A stretch of DNA of 64,000 bases from an uncultured Nitrospira sp. GTDB lineage: Bacteria > Nitrospirota > Nitrospiria > Nitrospirales > Nitrospiraceae. Positions 57,094-64,000 of this stretch are shown one piece after another. Position 1 is the stretch's first letter. Each line of letters begins with the position of its first letter. Below the pieces are notes generated by a model that saw only the letters and a list, made by a program, of their open reading frames with translations, searched no databases and had not been told where the DNA came from. The translations under genes were made by a program, and so were the position numbers. Where the stretch lies: positions 244,075-308,074 of the forward strand of contig CABVSR010000001.1 in assembly GCA_902500995.1 (NCBI GenBank), written 5' to 3'.

Positions 57094-57293
57094 CAGGAAG
57101 TTGAAACTGTCCGCCGGCTTTGTTCTCGCGTCGTTCAGAGGCTCAACGTACTCGGAGTACGCTTCGCCTCTTCGCTTGCCGCGGCCGCGCTGGACGGCCA
57201 TTTTGAACATCCTGTGCGCGGACTCTTGGTGATCTCACAGGGTGCAGCCTTGGTCTCCAGGGACGTCCCAATAGTTTTTCAACAGCCTGCTAG
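57090..57293. mobile_element. MITE-like element of 204 bp with terminal inverted repeats
   Basis: The left end reads CTAGCAGG-AA-GTTGAAA (57090-57106). The right end, read on the minus strand, is CTAGCAGG-CT-GTTGAAA (57293-57277), so the ends match except for two bases. Inside is an exact palindrome CGTACTC-G-GAGTACG (57147-57161) with outer arms GAGGC/GCCTC. There is no open frame for a transposase. Similar short elements appear, from memory, in many Nitrospira genomes; I cannot confirm that here. Confidence 0.65.
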
Positions 57294-58063
57294 GCCGAGA
57301 CCGCCCGGGCGCGCGCCTCGATGAGATACTTGAGCAGCTGCCCGATCTGCGACTGCCGCGTGAGAAACCACTGCGCGGCCGTCGCCGCCTTTTTCCCGAC
57401 GCGCACCGACACAATACGCTCGTCGGGCAGCGAGAAGACATCCTCATCCGTATCGTCATCCCCGACATAGAGCGCGGCGGAGGTCTGCAGCTGATGCATC
57501 AACTCCAGCATGGCCGTTCCCTTGTGGAGGTTGCCGGAGGGAATGGCGTTCACCACCGCCTTTCCCATTACCAGGCGGGGCGCCGGCAGCAGGGTCGACA
57601 CGGCGTGAAAAATGGCTTCCCGCGCGGCCGACGGCGAACAGGCCTGCCGATAGTGAAACGTGAGCGAATAGGTCTTATCTTCCACCACCACGCCGGCTCG
57701 CGTCAGGGCATGATGATCTTTTGCCACGGCCTTGAGCCACGCTCGACAACAGTCCTCCGCCTGCTGCATGACGCGCCCCGACGCAGGCAACCCCTCCAGG
57801 CCGTGGTTGCCGATGAGATGGGCGGAAATTCCCTTGACGCGGGGACCGAGGTCCGCCAGGGAACGGCCGGAAATCACGGCCGTCGGCGCGACGACGGACA
57901 GGGCCTGCAGGACCTCTCGCGTGGCTTCCGTCAGGCCGGCGGCATGCCGATCCTGAACGATGCGCGCGAGCGTGCCGTCAAAATCGAAGGCAAATAACGA
58001 TCCGCCCTGACCAGCGAGCCGGTCGAGCAGACGCTTCCCCTGAACGCTGAACACATCCTGCAT
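57290..58063 (-). CDS. otsB: Trehalose-6-phosphate phosphatase
   Basis: OtsB removes phosphate from trehalose 6-phosphate. The 257-residue protein is of the HAD class: LFAFDFDGTLARIV has the nucleophile Asp and the acid/base Asp. AVISGRSLADLG, GNHGLEG, GNLHKGTAM and the acidic motif LYVGDDDTDEDVF follow. It starts at 58063, 8 bp after otsA ends, and the two form one operon. Its TAG stop at 57290-57292 comes from the right terminal repeat of the MITE-like element, so the C terminus may be altered from the ancestral form. Confidence 0.93.
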   Translation of the reverse strand: MQDVFSVQGKRLLDRLAGQGGSLFAFDFDGTLARIVQDRHAAGLTEATREVLQALSVVAPTAVISGRSLADLGPRVKGISAHLIGNHGLEGLPASGRVMQQAEDCCRAWLKAVAKDHHALTRAGVVVEDKTYSLTFHYRQACSPSAAREAIFHAVSTLLPAPRLVMGKAVVNAIPSGNLHKGTAMLELMHQLQTSAALYVGDDDTDEDVFSLPDERIVSVRVGKKAATAAQWFLTRQSQIGQLLKYLIEARARAVSA

Positions 58064-58071
58064 CGGCGCGA

Positions 58072-60303
58072 CTATCGCCCCCGTCCCGAGGCCTGTCCCA
58101 CCTGCTTCATCACGCGAATGCGACGGCGCATCCTGGCCGCATCCATCAGCATGCGGCCGGCCCACCGGTACACGTTAAATTCCTGGATCAACCCGCGCAT
58201 GCTCCGCATGCGGGCGCGCTGCTCCTTCGGCGTCATCGACAGCGCCATGTGCAGCGCCGCCGCGCATTGATCGATATCATAGGGATTCACCACCAGCGCT
58301 TCAGGCAGCTCCTGAGCCGCGCCGGTAAACTGGCTGAGGATCAGGACCCCTTGCTCATCGTCCCGCGCCGCGATGAATTCCTTGGCCACCAGGTTCATGC
58401 CGTCGTGCAGACTCGTGACGAAGCAGAGGTCGGACGCGCGATAATATTCATACACATCCGGCGGCTCGTGATGCTTGACCTTCAACACGATCGGCTCATA
58501 CCCTTCGCGGCCAAACCGTTTGTTGATGCGTTCCGCCAGCGCATAGACCTGGTCGTGAAAATGTTGATATTGATCGATGATCGTCCGGCTCGGCGCCGCG
58601 ATCTGAATGAACGAAAACTTGCCGACCCATTCCGGCTGCAGTTCGAACAATCGTTCGACCGCGAGAAACCGTTCGATGATGCCCTTCGTGTAATCCAATC
58701 GATCGACGCCGATACCGACCAGCCGATCAGGCCCCATGGCATGACGCTCGCGAATGTGCACCCGGCAGTCCGGCACGGGCCGCTGGTTTTCCAGCCAGCG
58801 AGACGGCCATTCGATGGAAATCGGGTAGGGGTTCACCGCCGTCAGGCGTCCGCCGTACGACACGGTCGAGGAATCGCGGTCGATCCGCGCTTCCAGGATG
58901 CGATCGATACAGGCCAGGAAATGGTTGCCGTGCTCGCGCGTGTGAAAGCCGACGATACTGCTGCCGAGCAACCCTTCCAGGATTTCCTGCCGCCACGGGC
59001 AAATGCCGTAACTTTCGGAGTTGGGCCAAGGAATATGCCAGAACATGATGATGGTGGCATTGGGTAATTTCTCCCGCACCATCTTCGGCAGCAGCGCAAA
59101 GTGGTAATCCTGCACCAGAATGACCGGATCATCGGTCTTGGCCTCTTCAATCACCGCCTTCGCGAACCGCTCGTTGACCGCTACATACTGCTCCCAGTCG
59201 GACGTCCGGAACGTGGGGCGAACATGCGCGTTGTGGCACAGCGGCCACAGCCCTTCATTGGAAAAGCCATAATAAAATCCGGACTCCTCATCCGGCGACA
59301 GCCAGATCCGGCGAATATCGTAGGAAGGGTGATCCGGCGGCACACGCACATGGTCCCGATTGTCCACCACCTCTTTGTCGGCGGACCCGTTGCCGTGAGC
59401 AATCCATACTCCCGAGCAGGCTCGCATGACCGGCTCCAGGGCTGAGACCAACCCGCTGGCCGGCACCTGCACCTCGACTTTTTGTCCTCGCCGGTTGTGA
59501 ATGTACGGCTGCCGGTTCGACACAATGAGAATTTCATCGCCCGACAGATGTTCGTGAAGAATCGTCTTCAGGCTGGCGGGGCTCCACGTAATCTGGCTTT
59601 CATCCCGCATGCGGCGATCGGCTTCGAGCTCTCTGACCAGCGCATGGAGATCTTGCGCGACCGGATGCAGTTCCGGCGAATGGGCCTGGCTGGATTCCGC
59701 CGGCAGCCCTTTGCTGGTCAACATCGCCCGCACACCCGCCACCCACCCCCGCCAGCTGAGTTGCGCCACCAGCACGGTGACGGCCGAAATCAGCCCGGCC
59801 AGGCCGACGAACAAATAAAAGATGTACCACTTGGTGTCGGTACTGCGCTGGTGCACGAAACTCATGTCGTGGACCAGCATCAACCGGCCCTGCACTTTGC
59901 CGGCCGACTGAATCGTGGCCACGACGACGTGCAGCGGCCCCTGGGCGAAGTCCACGACTTCCGACGAGCCGGGCGCCAGGTGCGCCAGGCTTTCGCATGA
60001 CAACTGATCGGGATAGGTCAGGGTTTGATAGATCAACCGCTGCTGCGTATCGCAAAAGCCCAGGGCGTACAACCGTTCATCCTGAATGACTTTATGGAAG
60101 TAGGCGAAAATTTTCGTGCGCGACCGGGACATCACGAGGTCTGCCAGCGGCACCTCCATCGTGCTGGCCAGCAACTTGGACCGGCTTTCAAGGTCGCGCG
60201 TAAACCATTTCAGCGTGAGGGAGTCGACGAGCGGCACGACGCTGTAAGCAACGACGCCAAGGACCAGCAAGAGGGGAAGGATAAACCGGAGGGACAGGCG
60301 CAT
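58072..60303 (-). CDS. otsA: Trehalose-6-phosphate synthase with an N-terminal membrane-anchored extracytoplasmic domain
   Basis: This is a 743-residue protein. Residues 7-27 and 160-181 are membrane helices. The roughly 130 residues between them would be outside the cytoplasm and resemble sensor modules of histidine kinases. The family 20 glycosyltransferase domain (about 256-720) has [15 protein letters not shown], the active-site [34 protein letters not shown] and [14 protein letters not shown]. It makes trehalose 6-phosphate from UDP- or other NDP-glucose and glucose 6-phosphate. The fused domain suggests control by an envelope or osmotic signal. otsB follows. Standard OtsA is a cytosolic enzyme of about 470 residues, so this form is unusual. 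Confidence 0.92.
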   Translation of the reverse strand: MRLSLRFILPLLLVLGVVAYSVVPLVDSLTLKWFTRDLESRSKLLASTMEVPLADLVMSRSRTKIFAYFHKVIQDERLYALGFCDTQQRLIYQTLTYPDQLSCESLAHLAPGSSEVVDFAQGPLHVVVATIQSAGKVQGRLMLVHDMSFVHQRSTDTKWYIFYLFVGLAGLISAVTVLVAQLSWRGWVAGVRAMLTSKGLPAESSQAHSPELHPVAQDLHALVRELEADRRMRDESQITWSPASLKTILHEHLSGDEILIVSNRQPYIHNRRGQKVEVQVPASGLVSALEPVMRACSGVWIAHGNGSADKEVVDNRDHVRVPPDHPSYDIRRIWLSPDEESGFYYGFSNEGLWPLCHNAHVRPTFRTSDWEQYVAVNERFAKAVIEEAKTDDPVILVQDYHFALLPKMVREKLPNATIIMFWHIPWPNSESYGICPWRQEILEGLLGSSIVGFHTREHGNHFLACIDRILEARIDRDSSTVSYGGRLTAVNPYPISIEWPSRWLENQRPVPDCRVHIRERHAMGPDRLVGIGVDRLDYTKGIIERFLAVERLFELQPEWVGKFSFIQIAAPSRTIIDQYQHFHDQVYALAERINKRFGREGYEPIVLKVKHHEPPDVYEYYRASDLCFVTSLHDGMNLVAKEFIAARDDEQGVLILSQFTGAAQELPEALVVNPYDIDQCAAALHMALSMTPKEQRARMRSMRGLIQEFNVYRWAGRMLMDAARMRRRIRVMKQVGQASGRGR

Positions 60304-60354
60304 GTTTTCTCCCGCAGTTTACTTTGCGACCAAAATCTCTTATGGTCTGGAGGC

Positions 60355-62139
60355 ATGTACCACTATGGCCTCATCGGCAACTGCCACATCTCCGCGCACA
60401 TTCATGAAAGCGGGTCGGTCGATTGGCTTTGCCTGCCCAGACCGGACAGTGAACCGGTATTTGGACGAATGCTCGATCCGGAGGGAGGGCACTTTTCCAT
60501 ATCAAGCCCTACCAGCTCCGCACAAGTCAAGACAACGCAGCGCTACCTCCCTAATACAAATATCCTGGTCACGGAGGTGTCCACGTCCAAAGGCGACACC
60601 TTTCGCATCACCGATTTCTGCCCCCGCTTCGAACAATACGGCCGCCTCTATCGCCCCGCGGCGCTCTTTCGCATCGTCGAGCCGCTGGCGGGCACGCCCG
60701 CCATCCGCGTCAGCTGTCGCCCGGTCGCGGGGTGGGGGAAAGAACTGGCCCGCGGCATGCGCGGCAACAGTCACGTCCGCTACGACATCCGCGGAGAATA
60801 CCTTCGGCTGTTGACCAACATGCCGCTGACCTATCTCTACGAGGAGCGCCCCTTCGCCTTGACGGAGAAAACGTACTTCGCCCTGACCTGGGGCTTGGGT
60901 ATCGAGGACGATCTCGCCAAGGTCAGCCATGAATTCCTCGACCAGACGGCCCGCTACTGGCGCATGTGGGTGAAGCACTGTTCGATTCCGGTGTTGCACC
61001 AGGAAGAAGTCATCCGTTCCGCTCTGGCGCTCAAACTCCACTGCTACGAGGACACCGGCGCCATCCTGGCCGCCCTGACCACTAGCCTTCCCGAGGAGCC
61101 GGGCGGCCCGCGCAACTGGGACTATCGCTATTGCTGGTTGAGGGACGCCTACTTTTCCCTCACCGCCTTCCACAACCTCGGGCACTTCGAAGAAATGGAA
61201 GGATTCCTCAAATTTCTCCTCAACATCGCCTACACCCATGAACATTCCCGGGAACGGCTCGCCCCCGTCTACACGCTGAGCCAGGATCTGCCGCTGCCGG
61301 AAACCGAACATGCGAACTGGGGCGGGTTCTCGGGCAGCGCGCCGGTGCGCAACAACAACCAAGCGGCGGAGCATATCCAAAACGACGTCTACGGCGAGCT
61401 GGTGCTGGCGCTGACGCCGATTTTCACCGACAACCGCTTTTACGACTTGCGCACGAAAGATCAGGAACAGCTCGTAGCCAACCTGGCCCGGCTCTGCGAC
61501 CGGACCATCGCGCAACCTGACGCGGGGCTCTGGGAAATTCGCAACGGCTGGCAGGAACACTCGTTTTCAAACTTGATGTGCTGGGCCGGACTCGACCGGG
61601 CGCATCGCATGCACAAGGCAGGATTTCTCCCGTCGCTGACGTTCGACCTCGACGCGGCGAGGGCGCGGGCGGCGCAAGCGCTCTTGAACGCCACGAAAGA
61701 CGGCTCGTTGCGCAATGGCCCGAAAGACGACACCTACGATGCCTCGCTGGCGCAAGCAGCGATACTCGGCTTTCCCAACCGCGAGGTGTGCGAAGCGACC
61801 ATGGAAAGCATCGCCCGGTCACTGGCCGTTCAAACGGGAGGAAAAGAAACCGGGTTTTATTTCCGGTATCTGCGCAGCGACGATTTCGGACGGCCCCAAT
61901 CCAGTTTCGTGATTTGCTCGTTCTGGGTCGTTCAAGGCCTGGCGCGGCTCGGACGGCTGGCGGAAGCGCAGCAGATCATGGCTCAGGTTCTCACCGGCGC
62001 AAACCATCTCGGACTCTTCTCCGAACATTTCGTCCCGGAAACCCGCACCCAGCTCGGCAATTTTCCTCAGGCCTACTCCCACGTCGGGCTGATCAACGCG
62101 GCGTTCGCCGTGAGCCCATCCTGGACGACGGTGCTCTGA
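60355..62139 (+). CDS. GH15-family glycoside hydrolase (glucoamylase/trehalase type)
   Basis: This 594-residue protein has MYHYGLIGNCHISAHIHESGSVDWLCLPRPDSEPVFG, the common N-terminal motif of bacterial GH15 proteins. The (alpha/alpha)6 barrel motifs include PGGPRNWDYRYCWLRDAYFSLTAF, with catalytic acidic residues nearby, NNNQAAEHIQNDVYGELVLAL and GLWEIRNGWQEHSFSNLMCWAGLDRAHRM. Close relatives include mycobacterial trehalases. Given the divergent otsA-otsB operon 51 bp away, trehalose turnover is a reasonable guess, though it could also act on glucans. The ATG at 60355 is close to GGAGG; the much longer open frame overlaps otsA and is not coding. Confidence 0.9.
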   Translation: MYHYGLIGNCHISAHIHESGSVDWLCLPRPDSEPVFGRMLDPEGGHFSISSPTSSAQVKTTQRYLPNTNILVTEVSTSKGDTFRITDFCPRFEQYGRLYRPAALFRIVEPLAGTPAIRVSCRPVAGWGKELARGMRGNSHVRYDIRGEYLRLLTNMPLTYLYEERPFALTEKTYFALTWGLGIEDDLAKVSHEFLDQTARYWRMWVKHCSIPVLHQEEVIRSALALKLHCYEDTGAILAALTTSLPEEPGGPRNWDYRYCWLRDAYFSLTAFHNLGHFEEMEGFLKFLLNIAYTHEHSRERLAPVYTLSQDLPLPETEHANWGGFSGSAPVRNNNQAAEHIQNDVYGELVLALTPIFTDNRFYDLRTKDQEQLVANLARLCDRTIAQPDAGLWEIRNGWQEHSFSNLMCWAGLDRAHRMHKAGFLPSLTFDLDAARARAAQALLNATKDGSLRNGPKDDTYDASLAQAAILGFPNREVCEATMESIARSLAVQTGGKETGFYFRYLRSDDFGRPQSSFVICSFWVVQGLARLGRLAEAQQIMAQVLTGANHLGLFSEHFVPETRTQLGNFPQAYSHVGLINAAFAVSPSWTTVL

Positions 62140-62343
62140 CGCCCACCCCTGCGCAACCTGAGGGACAGTTCGCATTGGCCGAGCGGTGTCCGGCGACCTT
62201 GGTCGCCTGCTCAAACGATGTCCGGCACGATCCTTAGTACTGCTTGAGGTTCAACAGGCACCCCGAGGCCGTGCGACAAGCCCCGGGGCAAAAAGAAGGC
62301 GCGAGGCCGCGGCGACGTTCAGCACCGGCGACTCGCGCTTCTA

Positions 62344-62754
62344 CTACTGGGCAGGGCCGACGACTCGGATGGTGCCGGGCTCGATCTTCATCCCGCCTGG
62401 ATCGGCCGATCGCATACGCGCATTGTAGCTAATGACAATGGGCTTGCCGAAGCACAAGCTGACGCTCTTGCTCGGATCCAATTCCGTCAACTCGCGCACT
62501 CCACCCATCATCCCCGAGAAGCCTCGGTCGCAGGACATCATGTCTGCGTTCAAGCCCGGGATATCGATCAACACAGGGAGCGTCCGGTGGTTCACGAACC
62601 GAACTTCGTCACCGACGTGCACGGTCAGGTCCGCCGGCGCGAGACTGTTCTCAAATTTGACCTCATGGATCACCGCCGTCCTCGACGTCTGCGGTAAACT
62701 CGTACAACCGGCCACAAGGGCCATCGAAACCGCCGCACACAATAGTGCTCTCAT
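62344..62754 (-). CDS. Cupredoxin-like lipoprotein
   Basis: This 136-residue lipoprotein has lipobox VAGC (residues 14-17). The mature part has the beta-rich plan of plastocyanin-like domains: VHVGDEVRFVNHRTLPVLIDIPG at the N-terminal half and SVSLCFGKPIVISYNARM near the end. His in VNHR and a Cys are present. The typical closing His-x-x-x-x-Met copper motif is not clear, so copper binding is uncertain. The start has AGGAGGAGAGGA directly upstream. It may act in periplasmic electron transfer or metal handling. Confidence 0.7.
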   Translation of the reverse strand: MRALLCAAVSMALVAGCTSLPQTSRTAVIHEVKFENSLAPADLTVHVGDEVRFVNHRTLPVLIDIPGLNADMMSCDRGFSGMMGGVRELTELDPSKSVSLCFGKPIVISYNARMRSADPGGMKIEPGTIRVVGPAQ

Positions 62755-62819
62755 TCCTCTCCTCCTTTTATGAATGGTGGGTCGCGCGCCATCCTGGGAT
62801 CGCGCGAGCGCGTAAGGGC

Positions 62820-63002
62820 TTACGCTGATTTCTCTACTGTATATATAACAGGACTCTTGCCCTTGCCGCCATGCCGCCCGAGCAGTTCCACGTATTCGCT
62901 GCTCGGAATTATCCTACCATCGCCATTGCACGGCAGTGGTGATCCATAGTCCGGTTCGTTGATCTTATTTTTCGGCGAGGAGGAAATCGGCAGCCGGATC
63001 AT
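62820..63002 (-). CDS. Possible small hypothetical protein
   Basis: This short frame could encode about 60 residues (from MIRLPISSSPKNKINEPDYG to GKGKSPVIYTVEKSA). It follows the thiopurine methyltransferase gene on the same strand. The translation has no recognised domain, signal or helix, and no convincing ribosome-binding site. The base composition is less GC-rich than neighbouring genes. It may be real, a remnant, or noncoding. Confidence 0.25.
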   Translation of the reverse strand: MIRLPISSSPKNKINEPDYGSPLPCNGDGRIIPSSEYVELLGRHGGKGKSPVIYTVEKSA

Positions 63003-63032
63003 TCTCGCATCCGGCCGACTCCCGGACACTAC

Positions 63033-63671
63033 TCACGCCTTCTTGAGCAAATACACACGCTCCGTGGCAGGGCAGCGTCCCTTGAGCCCCCCAGGGACAT
63101 CGAGGCTGGTGAGGACGGTGATGGCGTAGCGCCGACCGTAGTGCTGCCGGATTTCCTCCTCAGTTACTGAAAAGGGCGGGCCTTCCATGGCGTGCTGATC
63201 GTATTCAAACGAGATGAGTAGTTGCGGCGCCTGCGCAGTGAGCGTCGTAAGGTGTGCTGCATACCGAGCACGCATGTCCTGTGGCAAGGCGACCAAGGCC
63301 GCCCGGTCATAAATGGCATCGACTGGACCCAGCAACTCAGGCGTCACCTGGAAGATATCGCCCATGAAGATGTCGAGTTGAGGGGCACGGTAGTGATCGA
63401 GTGCGCCGACTCTCGTAATCGTCGGAGTGACACCGAGCTCCGCGAACAATTGTTCGATCGCCACGGCGCTCAATTCCGCCCCGGCTACACGATAGCCGCG
63501 AGACAGTAACCACCCGATGTCGAGGGTCTTCCCGCAGAGCGGCAGGAACAGACGGCCGCCGTTCCTCAACGACAGCTCATCGATATAATTCACCAGCAAT
63601 GGATTCGCTTCGTTCTTATGAAAACCGATTTCATTGCTCGCCCACCGGTCATGCCAAAATTTTGCGTCCAT
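63033..63671 (-). CDS. tpm: Thiopurine S-methyltransferase family protein
   Basis: This 212-residue SAM-dependent methyltransferase has the TPMT pattern: FWHDRWASNEIGFHKNEANPLLVNYIDEL, the SAM motif RLFLPLCGKTLDIGWLLSRGYRVAGAELS, IFMGDIFQVTPELLGPVDAIYDRAALVALPQDMRARY, and FSVTEEEI. Bacterial members detoxify tellurite, selenium compounds or other thiol-like agents. The ATG at 63671 starts a typical TPMT N terminus. It stands alone upstream of the tmRNA gene. Confidence 0.92.
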   Translation of the reverse strand: MDAKFWHDRWASNEIGFHKNEANPLLVNYIDELSLRNGGRLFLPLCGKTLDIGWLLSRGYRVAGAELSAVAIEQLFAELGVTPTITRVGALDHYRAPQLDIFMGDIFQVTPELLGPVDAIYDRAALVALPQDMRARYAAHLTTLTAQAPQLLISFEYDQHAMEGPPFSVTEEEIRQHYGRRYAITVLTSLDVPGGLKGRCPATERVYLLKKA

Positions 63672-63911
63672 ATCTTCCGACCTCCATAAAAGGTGCTACG
63701 ACAACGAAGCCATCTTACGACAGGACAGGACCTGGGGGAACGCGCAGCGGTTGCATGGTGTGCGGGCATATCCTGCCATCTCAGGGAGGGAAGGTTGGGA
63801 CGGACTCAAAGGAGCCTGCTCGATGATGCCCTGGCACCATGGGGGGTTGGAGCGCCCTGCGTGCGGGAAGTCTGCATGCAGCACTTCAAACGTGTGACGC
63901 GTTCAGGCAAG

Positions 63912-63940
63912 AAAAAAGGGCTCGGATAGTCTCCGAGCCC
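63912..63940 (-). terminator. Rho-independent terminator of ssrA
   Basis: On the minus strand, a nine-pair stem GGGCTCGGA / TCCGAGCCC (63918-63940) with a five-base loop is followed by six T residues (63917-63912), seven bases after the CCA end of tmRNA. Confidence 0.9.
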
Positions 63941-63947
63941 TTGAGTT

Positions 63948-64000
63948 TGGTGGAGGCGAGGGGAGTTGAACCCCTGTCCGAAGATCGTCGGCACATCGCG
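63948..64000 (-). ncRNA. ssrA: tmRNA (ssrA), 3' end, continues past the window
   Basis: The last 53 bp, read on the minus strand, end in GGACAGGGGTTCAACTCCCC followed by TCGCCTCCACCA, the T-arm and acceptor end of tmRNA with an encoded CCA. A terminator follows directly. The tag-peptide frame and the 5' half of the molecule lie outside the window. It rescues stalled ribosomes together with SmpB. Confidence 0.88.

Overview
The window looks like a chromosomal segment of a Nitrospira-type nitrite-oxidising or comammox bacterium. The evidence is the family content and gene order. There is a complex I operon with two NuoM genes and no NuoE/NuoF, long runs of secreted FGE-sulfatase-domain proteins, and many two-component genes. 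The genus is inferred; no rRNA is present to prove it. Apart from one element with terminal inverted repeats, I see no transposase, phage or CRISPR array.

Layout. 1-4.2 kb: the end of an unknown gene, a PriA homologue whose helicase motifs are degenerate, and a secreted OmpA-family protein. 4.7-18.4 kb: the nuoABCDGIJKLMMN operon. 18.6-22.2 kb: a sensor kinase, a response regulator and a hybrid kinase. 22.3-24.7 kb: phosphodiester glycosidase, rhodanese, lipoprotein, pyrE. 24.8-35.5 kb: about sixteen minus-strand genes that are overlapping or closely spaced (cbiX, a tautomerase-like gene, DUF523/DUF1722, photolyase, membrane proteins, PDZ, DUF4149, TIGR01777, two zinc-ribbon paralogues, three FGE-like paralogues, a small His-rich secreted protein). 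35.5-37.0 kb: a divergent MerR/B12-binding (LitR/CarH-type) regulator and a DUF393 gene. The 140 bp between the divergent genes carries a near-consensus sigma-70 promoter and four copies of a 12-13 bp operator. I read this block as a light/B12-responsive regulon that includes photorepair.

37-46.3 kb: glycosyltransferase, methyltransferase, tRNA-Leu(CAG), a degenerate superfamily-1 helicase-like protein, the rplI-glyA-nrdR operon, a NarL-type two-component pair whose kinase starts with a Rossmann domain, and lpxC behind a strong sigma-54 promoter sequence. 46.3-52.7 kb: a HARE-HTH regulator followed by an 18-residue lysine-rich peptide and a terminator, then suhB-like, AhpD-like, an orphan RiPP-type B12/radical SAM protein, a pterin dehydratase, a CBS-pair protein and a GDPD gene without a normal start codon.

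52.7-53.9 kb holds no convincing gene. It contains two diverged tandem copies of a hairpin-rich unit of about 0.5 kb, with paired changes in matching stems. 53.9-64 kb: two DUF4412 proteins, PPK2, a macro-domain protein, a 204-bp MITE-like element whose ends supply the stop codons of both flanking genes, otsB, a membrane-anchored OtsA with an extracytoplasmic domain, a GH15 enzyme, a cupredoxin-like lipoprotein, a thiopurine methyltransferase, and the 3' end of tmRNA with its terminator.
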